Assembly (NCBI GenBank): GCA_029855935.1 | Contig: JAGSHN010000012.1 | Location: forward strand, 62,001-126,000 | Direction: 5' to 3' | DNA length: 64,000 nt | Origin: Candidatus Thorarchaeota archaeon | GTDB lineage: Archaea; Asgardarchaeota; Thorarchaeia; Thorarchaeales; Thorarchaeaceae | Shown here: positions 25,389 to 35,006 of the stretch, piece after piece | Position numbering within the stretch: position 1 is the first letter of the stretch | Layout of the letters: every line of letters starts with the position of its first letter | Position numbers and translations under genes: made by a program | The notes under the pieces: generated by a model | What the model was told of the DNA's origin: nothing | Database searches by the model: none | What the model saw: the letters and a program-made list of their open reading frames with translations, nothing else

Positions 25389-25490
25389 GCCGACTTGCAG
25401 CTTTGATCTGCACAGAACGGTTCTCCGTACGAACCTTGACACAAGAGAAGATGGCTGCCCACTGGGGCCGCCTTTGTCCTTCTGCGGTTC

Positions 25491-25521
25491 AAAAAGGAGC
25501 TGAGAGGACCGAAGTCCTCTC
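25491..25521 (-). terminator. UUCG-tetraloop terminator of acyl-CoA dehydrogenase gene
   Basis: On the minus strand GAGAGGAC and GTCCTCTC (8 bp) close a TTCG loop, and five T follow six bases later (25491-25495). It starts ten bases after the stop codon, the layout of a bacterial-style intrinsic terminator. Confidence 0.65.
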
Positions 25522-25530
25522 TCAGTGCGT

Positions 25531-26772
25531 CTAGTCGAACTGACCCTTCTGGCGGTACGGGAGGTACTCCTTGCCGAAGATCTCCCTACCCATCACTATC
25601 TTCATTATGTGCGCGCCGCCCTCGGCACCGATGGTGTAGGAGCGGACGCCCCTGTACGAGGCCTCAAGCGGACACTCCTTCGTGTAGCCAAAGGCGCCGT
25701 GCCACGTCATCGCGCGGGTGATGATGTCCAGAGCGTCGTGCGGTGCTCTGTACTTCGCCGCCGCGGTGAACTTTGCGACATCCAGAGCAGTGTAGTTGGG
25801 ATCCTTCTCGCGGTACACCTTGTCCATCAACCAGGCAGACTTGTAGGTCAGGCCTCTGTCTGCCTCGAGTGCCATCCACGAGTCAACGGCCTCGAACATG
25901 ATTCCCTCGAATGCCGCCAGCGGTCGACCGAACTGCTTGCGCTGCTTGACGTACTCGACACCGATGTCGAAGGCACCCTCGGCTGCACCAAGGCAGGTTG
26001 CCGCTATGAGACACCTTGCGGCCGAGAATCCCATCATAGCGTAGTAAAAGCCTCGACCGCGCTCCCCGATGATGTAGTGCTTGGGAATCTCGACATCCTC
26101 TATGTTGAAACCGCCGGTGGAAACGCCCATTCTACCCATGTCCTCGAAGAGGGTGGTTGTGATCCCGGGATGGAGGCCATCGCCCAGGTTGAGTGGGAGG
26201 ATGAATGCGGTGAAGGCCTTGTGGTCGCCCTTCGGGTCCTCCTTCGCGAGGGTGAAGTAGACACCGCCGTACTTCTCGGACTCCCTGACGCCGCTGATGT
26301 AGACCTTCTCGCCGTTGACCACGAAGTTATCGCCCTTGGGCTTGATGATTGTCTTGGTGGAGTTGACAAGGTCGGAGCCGCCAGTGGGTTCTGTTGTGGC
26401 GATTCCGAAGAACAGGTCCCCCTTGGTCACACGCGGGAGGATCTCGCTCTTCGCCTCGTGCGTACCGTACATGTCGAATATTGCCGCCCAAGATGCCTCA
26501 ACAAGGTACATCACGGGCAATGCGATGGAGAGGTCCGCACGCGCCAGTTCCTCTGCCGCGATGCAGGCCATCACCCACGAGAGACCAGCACCACCGTACT
26601 CCTCGGAGACAGTCGGCGCCCACAGCTGCATCTCGGCCATCTTCTTGATCAGGTCGCGTGGGATCTCGTGATTCCTGTCGTAATCCTGCCAGACTGGAGC
26701 GACATACCTCTGAGCGAAGTCGCGAACGGCCTCGCGGAACATTCGCTCCTCATCAGACTCTTCGAAGTTCAT
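25531..26772 (-). CDS. Acyl-CoA dehydrogenase
   Basis: 413-aa flavoenzyme that introduces the alpha-beta double bond in acyl-CoA esters. N-terminal helical domain, then the beta domain with ATTEPTGGSD (FAD contact), then the C-terminal helical domain with the QRKQFGRPLAAFEGI signature. The catalytic base is probably Glu384 in IGAEGGAHIMK, at the same place as the MCAD glutamate. The chain-length or branched-chain preference cannot be read. It may serve amino-acid or lipid oxidation together with IorAB. No ETF genes are adjacent. Confidence 0.92.
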   Translation of the reverse strand: MNFEESDEERMFREAVRDFAQRYVAPVWQDYDRNHEIPRDLIKKMAEMQLWAPTVSEEYGGAGLSWVMACIAAEELARADLSIALPVMYLVEASWAAIFDMYGTHEAKSEILPRVTKGDLFFGIATTEPTGGSDLVNSTKTIIKPKGDNFVVNGEKVYISGVRESEKYGGVYFTLAKEDPKGDHKAFTAFILPLNLGDGLHPGITTTLFEDMGRMGVSTGGFNIEDVEIPKHYIIGERGRGFYYAMMGFSAARCLIAATCLGAAEGAFDIGVEYVKQRKQFGRPLAAFEGIMFEAVDSWMALEADRGLTYKSAWLMDKVYREKDPNYTALDVAKFTAAAKYRAPHDALDIITRAMTWHGAFGYTKECPLEASYRGVRSYTIGAEGGAHIMKIVMGREIFGKEYLPYRQKGQFD

Positions 26773-26951
26773 CTCAAACTACCTCGTTCTTCTCGGGTTC
26801 CGTTGTCGGTTGACTGGCCGGCCTGAATCTTGGGTCACTTATAGATATTCCCAAAGCCGACCGTTGGAGGTAGCTCTCTGTCGGACAGGACAGACGCGGC
26901 CGGGACACTTGCTGTTCAAGATAGGTGCGCGTCAGTCACTCCTCTGAGTCA

Positions 26952-29483
26952 TCACTCGATTCTGCGCTTTGTCTCTTGGACCAAGTCCATGTGACGGAAT
27001 CCTCTGACGACAATCCACTGTACAACAATCGACGCAACGAAGACTGCGAGGACTGAGAGGATCATTGTCTGGGCGTAGATGCCCACGAGGAACTCGAAGA
27101 AGTCGTTGTTGAACGCGTTTGCCAGCTCGTTCAGGGCCGCGTGACTGAGCGGCACACCAAGTGCCAGACCCACCGTGGTGACGACCAGATTCTCCACAAG
27201 GAACAACCGCTCGATGAGAGATGGCGAGGCTCCCATCATCATCGCCGTTGCGACCTCTCGTCTGCGTTCGAGGACGTTGATGACCGCAGTGGTCAGGACC
27301 ACCGAGCCGGACAGCGCCAATGACAGCCCTATCAGAATATCGAGAAACAGCCTGAGTTCATCCATATACCGGGACATGTCGTCGGCAGCCTCTGCTGGCG
27401 AGATAGCAGAGCGTACTCCAGCAATATGTCTGAACACCCTCTGTCGAACAACAGAGGTGTCTTCCGGGCTGCGGGCCTTGATGTATATCGTGTTGGCGCC
27501 GATCTGTGCCTGACCCACCAGACCGCGGGCCACCGCATAGCTCATCCAGCAGACTAGGGTGGTACTCTCCACGGTCACTCCCGTTACGAGAACACTGGAG
27601 TTGGCCATCGTGAACGTGTACCTGAGAGGATAGAATGATGTCACATTGAATCTTGGATGAAGAACGTTGATGTAGTCACCCTTACCAATGCCGAGCCGCT
27701 TGGCAGTACCGCGAGTGATGACGATTCCACTATCGTTGAACGCCCCATCTGGACTGAGGAATTGAAACTGATGCACAGAGTCTTCAGGGTCCTGCACCCT
27801 TAGCTGGAGAATCACCCTGCTGTCAGACTGGTTCACAGTTAGAACAGTCGAGAACGTGATTCCTGCGTAGGCGGTCTTGACCTCTGGCCAGGACTCTATC
27901 ACTTCAAGGTCATGGTCGATGGCAAAGGGGTCTTTGAAGTCCGTGTACTGAACCTGAAGGTCCCAACCCTCTCTCACCCTCATTGCCTCCAGTGTGATTG
28001 CGAATGAGTCGTTTACGCCAGCAGTGGATGCCACAAGCACGAGCCCTATCATTATGCCACCAATGGTCGAGATTGTTCTGCGCCTGTTTCGAAACAGATT
28101 CCGTAAGACAATCTTGTTTCGCGTCCTCGGCTCCGAGCCTGTGAGACGTTTCATCATCCTCTCCACGAGCGGCTTGCGCCCCATCGTCACTGCTGCCGGG
28201 TCATCCCGCATCGCCTCGGTAGGAGTCATTCTCACGCATCTTCGCGCAGGTACCAGGCTGCCCACGACAACAGCGGCGATACCCAGTATCATGCTCGCCA
28301 GATCTATCTCGGGGTAGAACCCGTAGTAGCGGAAGGGGACGACCATCATGCTCAGATACGTGTCTGTGAACCAGTGACCAATGGCCTCGCCCACGACCAC
28401 ACCTGCCATTCCTCCCACAACTCCTATGACTAGGCCATAGGCGAGATACTTCCGCATTACGTCGCCACTGCCGTAGCCCAAGGCCAGTGCCACACCCACC
28501 TCCTGTCGCTGGGCATTGACCAGTCTTGACATCGTGATATACGTGCCGAGAGCAGCGAAGAGCAGAATGAATGTGGGAAAGATCGAGACCATCTCCGCAA
28601 TCCCATCGAGGTCGAGCTTGAGTCCGGCATAGGAAGGTTCGTCCTCTCTGGGCGTGGGTGGCATCACGTTGTATCCGCGGTCTACAAGGACTGCCCTCAG
28701 TGCCTCCATCGTACGATCCCTGACATCACGTGTTGTGCCGGGTCGCATTGTTACACAGATGTCGTTGGCCGCATCTTGGCTCTCTCCGAGGAGGTGCTGC
28801 ATACTGCTCAGAGGCACATAGAGCAGACCGAACCTCCGTGGCGAGGGCATCAAGTCCTGCCATGAGGCAGCGATCCAGAGATACTCCGCAGTGCCGGCAT
28901 CACCAAGGATGTGAACATCTGTTGAGTCGTTCACGTTCCCGCTGGCAAGGAGGTTGAGATGCGAGCCCGGAGTGAGACCATGATAACTGGCAAGCCGTGC
29001 ATCTACTATCCCCACATACTCATTGTCCGGTCGTGAGGCATTCCAGTTGTCATCGGCAAACCATCTCCCCTCCATAAGCTGAATGTCATTCACAGTCGGG
29101 TGCCGCCCCCCTGTCACATTGATGCCGATGACGCGGACCCCTATCAGGTTCAGCTGCCCTGAGTTGTTCTCGAGCGCTGTCATCTCGCTGACAATCCTGC
29201 ACTCAAAGGAGTCGATCGGGTACGTCTCCTGCAGTGTCGAGATGATGTCAGTGACATTGGCTATGGAGAACATCTCAGTTGAGAGGACGGTACTTATCCT
29301 GAAGTCAGCGAGATGCAGACGGTCGTACGTCAGACTGTAGGTGTTCTCCAAGTTGAGGTAGGCGGGATAGAATCCGGAGAGTGCAGCTGTACCAAGCGCG
29401 ACCATGATTGCCACTCCCGTGAACTGCAGCCTGTGGGTTGCAATATCGCGTCGGACAGAGCGGTACAGGGCACGTCTTGTCAA
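26952..29483 (-). CDS. MacB/FtsX-type ABC permease
   Basis: 843 aa. Helix 1 (about 15-37) is followed by a large extracellular MacB-like domain, three helices with FtsX signature (about 285-415), a second helix and ectodomain, and three more helices at the C-terminus (about 715-830). The arrangement is two FtsX modules in one chain, as in LolCE/DevC-like long permeases. It starts three bases after the stop of the ATPase gene, so the two are one unit. This class moves or releases lipids and lipoproteins by mechanotransmission rather than by a classic pore. Substrate unknown. Confidence 0.88.
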   Translation of the reverse strand: MTRRALYRSVRRDIATHRLQFTGVAIMVALGTAALSGFYPAYLNLENTYSLTYDRLHLADFRISTVLSTEMFSIANVTDIISTLQETYPIDSFECRIVSEMTALENNSGQLNLIGVRVIGINVTGGRHPTVNDIQLMEGRWFADDNWNASRPDNEYVGIVDARLASYHGLTPGSHLNLLASGNVNDSTDVHILGDAGTAEYLWIAASWQDLMPSPRRFGLLYVPLSSMQHLLGESQDAANDICVTMRPGTTRDVRDRTMEALRAVLVDRGYNVMPPTPREDEPSYAGLKLDLDGIAEMVSIFPTFILLFAALGTYITMSRLVNAQRQEVGVALALGYGSGDVMRKYLAYGLVIGVVGGMAGVVVGEAIGHWFTDTYLSMMVVPFRYYGFYPEIDLASMILGIAAVVVGSLVPARRCVRMTPTEAMRDDPAAVTMGRKPLVERMMKRLTGSEPRTRNKIVLRNLFRNRRRTISTIGGIMIGLVLVASTAGVNDSFAITLEAMRVREGWDLQVQYTDFKDPFAIDHDLEVIESWPEVKTAYAGITFSTVLTVNQSDSRVILQLRVQDPEDSVHQFQFLSPDGAFNDSGIVITRGTAKRLGIGKGDYINVLHPRFNVTSFYPLRYTFTMANSSVLVTGVTVESTTLVCWMSYAVARGLVGQAQIGANTIYIKARSPEDTSVVRQRVFRHIAGVRSAISPAEAADDMSRYMDELRLFLDILIGLSLALSGSVVLTTAVINVLERRREVATAMMMGASPSLIERLFLVENLVVTTVGLALGVPLSHAALNELANAFNNDFFEFLVGIYAQTMILSVLAVFVASIVVQWIVVRGFRHMDLVQETKRRIE

Positions 29484-29486
29484 GTC

Positions 29487-30236
29487 TCACCACCTCAGCT
29501 CTCTGGCCCTCTTCTGTTGCGTGTTGCTCCGCACTTCTCCCACACGACCATCCCGCAGCTCCACAATCACGTCCGCTATCTTTGCAATCTCGCGATTGTG
29601 TGTCACAACCACGACAGTCTTGTGCTCCTCTTCTCTGACCCTGAAGAGTTCGGTCAGCACCTCAACTCCCGTCCTGTAGTCGAGGGCGCCTGTGGGCTCG
29701 TCGGCAACGATGAGAGCAGGGTCTTTGGCCAGAGCTCGGGCAATAGAGACCCTCTGCTGTTCACCTCCAGACAGTTCTGCAGGAAAGTGGTCAGCTCGCT
29801 CCTCCAGGCCCACCTTTATCAGCAGACGCAGAGCGTGCGACCTGATTGCCTGCTTGCTGAAGTCTCTTCGACCGTCTGTTGTGGAAACACCGACCAGTTC
29901 GAGCGCAAACTCGACGTTCTCCAGTGCGGTGAGAGTTGGAATCAGGTTGAAGAACTGAAAGACGAAGCCGATGTTCGTCCTGCGGTGTTCCGTCAGGCCG
30001 GTGAGATCGGTGGGGAGCTCTCTCCCATCGAACAATATTGTCCCTGATGTGGGAGTATCCACTCCTCCTATCAGATTGAGCAGCGTGGTCTTGCCTGAGC
30101 CTGATGGTCCAAGGATGACGACGAATCGCTCGCGCTCAATGTCCAAGTCTACGCCGCTGAGCGCATAGACCTCGACAGTGCCCATCTGATAGACCTTTGT
30201 CACTCCTCTGATACTGACCAGCGGATCACTACTCAT
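29487..30236 (-). CDS. ABC ATPase of MacB/LolD type
   Basis: 249 aa. Walker A GPSGSGKT at 43-50, signature LSGGEQQR, Walker [13 protein letters not shown] and H-loop VVTHNRE are all intact. The ADEPTGALD form and the insert before the signature are typical of the LolD/MacB ATPases that pair with FtsX permeases; the permease gene follows at once. Confidence 0.93.
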   Translation of the reverse strand: MSSDPLVSIRGVTKVYQMGTVEVYALSGVDLDIERERFVVILGPSGSGKTTLLNLIGGVDTPTSGTILFDGRELPTDLTGLTEHRRTNIGFVFQFFNLIPTLTALENVEFALELVGVSTTDGRRDFSKQAIRSHALRLLIKVGLEERADHFPAELSGGEQQRVSIARALAKDPALIVADEPTGALDYRTGVEVLTELFRVREEEHKTVVVVTHNREIAKIADVIVELRDGRVGEVRSNTQQKRARELRW

Positions 30237-30330
30237 ACTGCGGCCTCAACTCTCTCCTGATGCATCGCGGAGAGAAAAACATTGAGAGTGCATCCTGGCC
30301 AGTTGCAATTACGTCGTGTTCTGTCCCATC

Positions 30331-30747
30331 TCACCCAGTGACGATGACCCTGATGTCACACTCTCTGTCTATCGTCCCACGAAACAGGTATCTGATGTGA
30401 ATTGTGGCCTCACCAGTGCCAGTTGCTCTGAAGATCCACCTCACTCTCTCCTCATCAGCCCCAGTGATACCGGGCATCTCCATCCGCTCCGGATGAAGGT
30501 ACTCCGCCTCCTCACGTTGGAACTCCACACACTGGCCGTCGATGGTGAACTCAGCATCCTCTCCAACCGACCCGTGGCGCATATACTCAAAGCAAAAACT
30601 CTCTCCAGCTGCGACTCTGATACTGCCCTCCTCGCATGTCACGCGTCTGATGTCACCGTGTGGCGGTCTCAAGCCTCTCACTCCGTCATTGGTCTGGTGC
30701 AGTGGTCTTGAGATAGACCGCCGCCACTCAATACCTTTGTGATGCAA
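30331..30747 (-). CDS. Small beta-rich protein, weakly chagasin (I42)-like
   Basis: Up to 138 aa; the N-terminal 35 residues are basic and a later start is likely. The rest is a run of beta strands. The pattern GESFCFEY, then PGITGADEERVRWIFRATGTGEATIHIRY (read in parts), recalls the FG loop and final strands of the chagasin-type cysteine-protease inhibitors. The diagnostic NPTTGYxW loop is missing, so the assignment is weak. No signal peptide is seen. It sits between the ABC ATPase and a CPBP protease on the same strand. Confidence 0.5.
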   Translation of the reverse strand: MHHKGIEWRRSISRPLHQTNDGVRGLRPPHGDIRRVTCEEGSIRVAAGESFCFEYMRHGSVGEDAEFTIDGQCVEFQREEAEYLHPERMEMPGITGADEERVRWIFRATGTGEATIHIRYLFRGTIDRECDIRVIVTG

Positions 30748-30783
30748 TCTCTCTCACGTGTTGGGGTACGTGCCACCTGACCA

Positions 30784-31629
30784 TCAGTACAGGTCTGAGG
30801 CTTTGATCGGTTCATCTCTTGATAGGCCTCTCGGTCCATAGACAAGTACCAGTATCGTGGCAACAACGAAGACCAGCGGAATCAAGTACAGAGCGCTCAC
30901 AATCGGCAGGGCCTGTAGAACGGTCATCGCTCCGAGCGCATTCTGGGTGGCGTGAAACACCGTCACAACGAACAGATTCCCGTTCGACGAGTTGAACATC
31001 CACACGTAGACAATCGACGCGATGATGTTACCAATGAGGATAATCCAGAACGAGCCATAGATTCGGAGCATTCCACTGTCCTTGACCAGAAAGTGAGGGA
31101 CGTGCCACGCTGCCCAGATGACACCCAGAATGATGCCCGACACCAAGGCATTGTATCTCTCCTGCAGTACAGGTAGGGCGTATCCCCGCCAGCCAATCTC
31201 CTCCCACACGTTCATGACAAAGGCCTGAATGAACATCACCAGCAACAGGAGGGGATCTGGAGGTAAGATTGTCCCCGTCCCCTGGACAACGACCTGTAGC
31301 CACATCCCGGCATAGAACAGTGCCAGCTGGAGGACAAAGGCAACTAGAAGCCACCACAATGGAAACTTTCTCTTGAATAGGTCGAACAGCCCTCGTGTCC
31401 CCTCTACTCCACGGTGACGACGCAGCACGACAATCGCAGCCACTGTGGGTGAGAATCCTCCCATGATGAGGAACGGGACCACCGTGTCACTGGGAAAGAG
31501 ACCGTAGGACGACAGCACCCATGGTAGAAACCCGAGGTAGCCGATGACTAGCACAAGTACTGCATATTCAACTAACCCCAAAGGGGCAGTCCCCTCGTCC
31601 CTCTCTGTAGAGTGTTCTGTGACCGCCAT
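30784..31629 (-). CDS. CPBP intramembrane glutamic protease (CAAX/Abi family)
   Basis: 281 aa with about eight helices. The paired glutamates Glu143-Glu144 with Arg148 (WEEIGWRGYALPVL), His176 (WAAWHVPH) and the late FHATQN histidine are the four conserved motifs of CPBP/Rce1-like proteases. Archaeal substrates are unknown; relatives process prenylated proteins or bacteriocins. ATG 31629 is chosen because the family starts close to the first helix; earlier in-frame starts would pass through the A/T-run promoter or terminator region. Confidence 0.85.
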   Translation of the reverse strand: MAVTEHSTERDEGTAPLGLVEYAVLVLVIGYLGFLPWVLSSYGLFPSDTVVPFLIMGGFSPTVAAIVVLRRHRGVEGTRGLFDLFKRKFPLWWLLVAFVLQLALFYAGMWLQVVVQGTGTILPPDPLLLLVMFIQAFVMNVWEEIGWRGYALPVLQERYNALVSGIILGVIWAAWHVPHFLVKDSGMLRIYGSFWIILIGNIIASIVYVWMFNSSNGNLFVVTVFHATQNALGAMTVLQALPIVSALYLIPLVFVVATILVLVYGPRGLSRDEPIKASDLY

Positions 31630-31655
31630 TTTGTGCTGTCTTGCAGCCCCGCAAT

Positions 31656-31665
31656 AAAAAAAAAA
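31656..31665 (-). terminator. T10 run between HAD and CPBP genes
   Basis: Ten A on the plus strand give ten T on the transcript strand, 89 bases after the HAD stop. This suits archaeal termination; it could also serve as the TATA region (TTTTTATTG) of the CPBP gene 27 bases on. Confidence 0.5.
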
Positions 31666-31753
31666 CATTCTCGACCGAGGTGGCACCAGCCACAGAGCAA
31701 CAATCGCTGTGACAGGTCCTATGTGATCACACATGACTGTCTGGTCACGAGCC

Positions 31754-32494
31754 CTACCCGGTCAGTCTCAGAAGATCCGCGATGTGGTCAATGATGATGA
31801 CCGATGGATCTAATTCCTGCGGACTGACATCCGACTCGCACCACGTTATTAGCACTGGTTGCATCCCAGCTCGTTGTGCGGCCACCACGTCGTCATCCAC
31901 GCGATTGCCGACGTAGAGGCACTTGGAGGGGATCACACCAATCTTGTTGGCCACCTTGTTCAGGAGGAATGGCGAGGGCTTTCTGAGGCCCGGCACATTG
32001 GAGTACTCGATGGCGTCGAAGAGGTGGAGTATTCCGTCGTTCCTCAGCATTCTTGCTGGATCAGTGAAACGGTTTGATGCAATGCCCAGTTTCAGGCCTC
32101 TTCTCCGCAGCTCAATGAGAGTCTCGTGACAGCCATCTATGAGACTGGGTCGTTGTCGAGCGAGAAGATCGTCCCACTTAGCCTGATACTCTCGTGCCAG
32201 CCTATCGAGGTTCTCCGTGACTCCGAGGGCCATGAGAAACCGCTTGTCGTATTCGAGCCAGATGTCGTCTGTCGGTCGCCAGTGCTGTCCGACTTGATTG
32301 TCCACCATGTACTTGTCCAGCCACTGGCCTGCCGACTGCATCAATATGGCGACGAGCTCGTCGTAGCTGCGCCCCTCGTGAGTTGTGATGCCGAGCTCTG
32401 TGAGGAAATCGACACGCAGGTCGTGCGCTGGTCTGTAGAGTGTCCCACCAAGGTCAAAGATGATCGCCTTCACAGATGCGTGTTTCTGTGGCAT
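31754..32494 (-). CDS. HAD-superfamily hydrolase
   Basis: 246 aa. Motif I is IIFDLGGTLYRP (nucleophile Asp; the usual second Asp is Gly), motif II lies at GIASN, and motifs III and IV in LRKPSPFLLNK and YVGNRVDDDVVAAQRAGM. A helical cap (about 20-110) places it among C1-cap phosphatases of the phosphoglycolate phosphatase/dehalogenase type. The substrate is unknown. AGGAG precedes the ATG by eight bases; its promoter overlaps that of the divergent TPR gene. Confidence 0.85.
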   Translation of the reverse strand: MPQKHASVKAIIFDLGGTLYRPAHDLRVDFLTELGITTHEGRSYDELVAILMQSAGQWLDKYMVDNQVGQHWRPTDDIWLEYDKRFLMALGVTENLDRLAREYQAKWDDLLARQRPSLIDGCHETLIELRRRGLKLGIASNRFTDPARMLRNDGILHLFDAIEYSNVPGLRKPSPFLLNKVANKIGVIPSKCLYVGNRVDDDVVAAQRAGMQPVLITWCESDVSPQELDPSVIIIDHIADLLRLTG

Positions 32495-32523
32495 GACAAG
32501 GCTCCTGTGACGTTACTACAACT

Positions 32524-32537
32524 CAACTCTTTTTAGT
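32524..32537. promoter_or_regulatory. Shared A/T element for divergent HAD and TPR genes
   Basis: CTTTTTAGTA reads as a TATA-like box in both directions (CTAAAAAG on the minus strand). It is about 35 bases from each start codon. Confidence 0.4.
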
Positions 32538-32565
32538 ACTACCCGGCTCTCCTCACCTGTTTCAC

Positions 32566-33723
32566 ATGCCCCCCACCGAGGACCTGTTGAAGTCAGTCGA
32601 GGAGCACCTTGAGGCTCACCCCAACGATGCTGCTGCTTGGAATGTGAGGGGCGTTCTTCTCGCTCAGATGAAACGTTTTGGCGAGGCGCTGCGCGCACTC
32701 GATCAGGCTGTCCGGCTCGACCCACAGCTGCGTGATGCGCACGTAAACCGTGGCAGGGTTCTTCTCGCTCTTGGTCCCAAGAGGGCCGAGGAGGCGCTGC
32801 GGTCCTTTGACCGGGCCTTGGCCATCGCACCCGAGGATGTCGAGGTTCTTCGTGACAAGGCAATGGCACTGAGGATGCTCGGCCGGTCGGCTGATGAGCT
32901 TGGATGTCTGCATCGGATGGCTGAGCACAACCCGGATGACAAGGGACTGTGGCTGCGTATTGGTGATCTCCATCTTGAGCTGGGGGAGTTTGCGGAGGGC
33001 GTGAAGAGTTATGACCGGGCGCTGGAGCTCGACCCAGAGCTGGTGCCCGCACTGATTCATCGTGCCATAGCACTCTCGCTCTCCAAACAGTGGTCGAGGG
33101 CTGTCAAGTCGGCAGAGCGGGCAACAAAGATTGCTCCTGATAATCCTGAGGCGTGGCTTGTCCTCGGCGATGTCAATCTGCGTGCTGAGAGGTACAAGGC
33201 AGCCACAAAGGCGTTGAAGCGTGCTGCCCAGCTTCGTCCTGAGGACCCCTCGATTGAGAACACGCTCGGTCTTGTTGCGTTCAAGTCCGGTCACTTGAAT
33301 GACGCTCTGACCCACTTCCGGCGCGCAGTTTCCCTGAAGAGGGACCACAAGTCAGCACTCAAGAATCTGGCACTCATCCATATGGAACTCGGGGAGTGGG
33401 ACCGTGCTCGGGATGCGTGGTTGCAGTTCATCAGAGTGGAGAAGAGCGATCCTCGAGCGTGGGACGCCTATGCCACCACCTGCGCGCGGCTGAACGATTT
33501 CTGTACAGCTCACGAGGCTTGGGAGCGTGCGAGGAAGATTCTCAAGCGAATGGGTGAGGACGCCGAGGCTGAGCGCATTGCAACGCTGGCTCGTGCGGCA
33601 AGAACGAACTGCTCCCGGCTCAAGAAGGCCGCTCGTGCCGAGAGAGAACGCGAGAGGGTGCGCCGCGCGCATCGTGACCCGCGTGACGCGTGGCGCAGGA
33701 TTCGCGAGAAGAAACGGAAATAG
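32566..33723 (+). CDS. TPR-repeat protein with basic tail
   Basis: 385 aa made almost wholly of tetratricopeptide repeats, about nine copies of 34 residues with the W-x-G-x-A and Y-x-A-x-P-type positions (for example AWNVRGVLLAQMKRFGEAL, ALIHRAIALSLSKQWSRAV and AWLVLGDVNLRAERYKAA). The last 55 residues are very basic (Arg/Lys/Glu). It is a scaffold for protein-protein contact; the tail could bind nucleic acid or membrane. No signal peptide, so cytosolic. Partner unknown. Confidence 0.9.
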   Translation: MPPTEDLLKSVEEHLEAHPNDAAAWNVRGVLLAQMKRFGEALRALDQAVRLDPQLRDAHVNRGRVLLALGPKRAEEALRSFDRALAIAPEDVEVLRDKAMALRMLGRSADELGCLHRMAEHNPDDKGLWLRIGDLHLELGEFAEGVKSYDRALELDPELVPALIHRAIALSLSKQWSRAVKSAERATKIAPDNPEAWLVLGDVNLRAERYKAATKALKRAAQLRPEDPSIENTLGLVAFKSGHLNDALTHFRRAVSLKRDHKSALKNLALIHMELGEWDRARDAWLQFIRVEKSDPRAWDAYATTCARLNDFCTAHEAWERARKILKRMGEDAEAERIATLARAARTNCSRLKKAARAERERERVRRAHRDPRDAWRRIREKKRK

Positions 33724-33773
33724 TTCGATGAGTGTCCTCATTCTTGGTCACGGTGCCCCGGCCACTATTGTGT

Positions 33774-34901
33774 CTATGTCACAACGCGTGGCGGAGCGAA
33801 TTGACGGAGCCTCTTGAGTGCCACCACTCTATCTCTGCGTCCAAGCTTGGCCTCCTCAAGTGCCTGTCTGAGGAACACGATGGCCTCATCGTAGTTCTTG
33901 CGAGGGACGGGGAATGGCACTCCATCCTTTCCTCCGAAGGCAAAGGTCATTCGTACGGGGTCCGACCACGACGGAGGCTCACCGTATATCATCTCCGATA
34001 TCAGAGCCAGCCCGCGCACGGTCGCCGGACCAATCCCCTCGACTCGGAGAAGTTCTTCGTATCCACGTGGCTCGATCTCATACGCGCGACGCACTGCGTT
34101 CCAGTTCATCCGACGCGGCAGTACCTTATAGGCAGGCACCTGCAGTGTCCTTCCGTCAGGCTCAATCCAGTCCAAGAGAGTCGACTGTCCGTAGGGTCTG
34201 AGATTCTCAAACATCCGACGCAGGCGTGGCACGCCCTCTTTGACAAGGTCGACGGACGTGTCCCTACAACTGCTTGAGCTGCCAGCCGTCATGTCAAGAA
34301 CATGTTCCTCGACCTTACCGGATATCATTCCCGAGTGCGGCTCCTCGACTATGTTGTCGACATGCTCAGAACACCAGTGATATCGTCTGGCATCACCGCT
34401 CTTGTCATTCATCCCCTGCTGAACAACGGTCCAGTCCCCATCAGCGTCCACGAAGAAGACGTGCTGGTACAGGGAGTATCCGTCCTGAACTGCTGCATTG
34501 TCCACCTTCGCCACCATGCGGCTCGTGTCCGCCAGCTGAGCCCCATCGAGACCGAAGTCCTCTAGGGCTCTCAGCTGTTCCGGCACCCTCAGAGATGCCC
34601 TTCCTTTGCCCCCGACCGCAACCACGCCGTGCGTTTCAAAGGAGAGCACAGACTTGAGCACACCGCATGTGACGGTGGTCGAGCCTGAGCTGTCCCAGTC
34701 GTAGCCCAGCACATTTGACAGCGCCTGAAAGTACACGGGGTCCGCAAGCCTTCTGAGAAGTTCTGTTGTCCCGTACTCGTCGACGATGAACTCGCATATG
34801 GCTGACGCCATGGGCATCATTCGCTTGACGAGCCAGTGTGGAGCCCTCCCGGGATGAAGCCTGAGATCGGCAACTCCGGACCTTCTCATCTGTACCAACA
34901 T
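33774..34901 (-). CDS. DUF763 protein
   Basis: 375 aa. The opening RRSGVADLRLHPGRAPHWLVKRM, then LADPVYFQALSNVLGYDWDSSGSTT (key pieces LHxGxxPxWL and DWxSSGxTT) match DUF763, a family of archaea and thermophilic bacteria. A helix-hairpin-helix-like LLRVEGIGPATVRGLALI lies near residue 285, which suggests nucleic-acid binding. A mid-region histidine/cysteine cluster (YHWCSEH) could bind metal. The function is not known; a nuclease or repair role is a guess. Confidence 0.8.
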   Translation of the reverse strand: MLVQMRRSGVADLRLHPGRAPHWLVKRMMPMASAICEFIVDEYGTTELLRRLADPVYFQALSNVLGYDWDSSGSTTVTCGVLKSVLSFETHGVVAVGGKGRASLRVPEQLRALEDFGLDGAQLADTSRMVAKVDNAAVQDGYSLYQHVFFVDADGDWTVVQQGMNDKSGDARRYHWCSEHVDNIVEEPHSGMISGKVEEHVLDMTAGSSSSCRDTSVDLVKEGVPRLRRMFENLRPYGQSTLLDWIEPDGRTLQVPAYKVLPRRMNWNAVRRAYEIEPRGYEELLRVEGIGPATVRGLALISEMIYGEPPSWSDPVRMTFAFGGKDGVPFPVPRKNYDEAIVFLRQALEEAKLGRRDRVVALKRLRQFAPPRVVT

Positions 34902-35006
34902 GTCCCCTCTGCCCGCGAAGAGAGATAAGCATAACAGGTCGCCGAAACTATTGAATCAGGCCTTGGGTCTCGGACCAAGGACAATGGTCTTCGTCCTTAC
35001 GATGTT

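Noticed and set aside
25525-26826. Long open frame of 433 codons on the plus strand opposite acyl-CoA dehydrogenase
   Set aside because: It is antisense to a clear enzyme gene, has Leu/Val/Asp composition caused by its codon bias, and shows no family motif.
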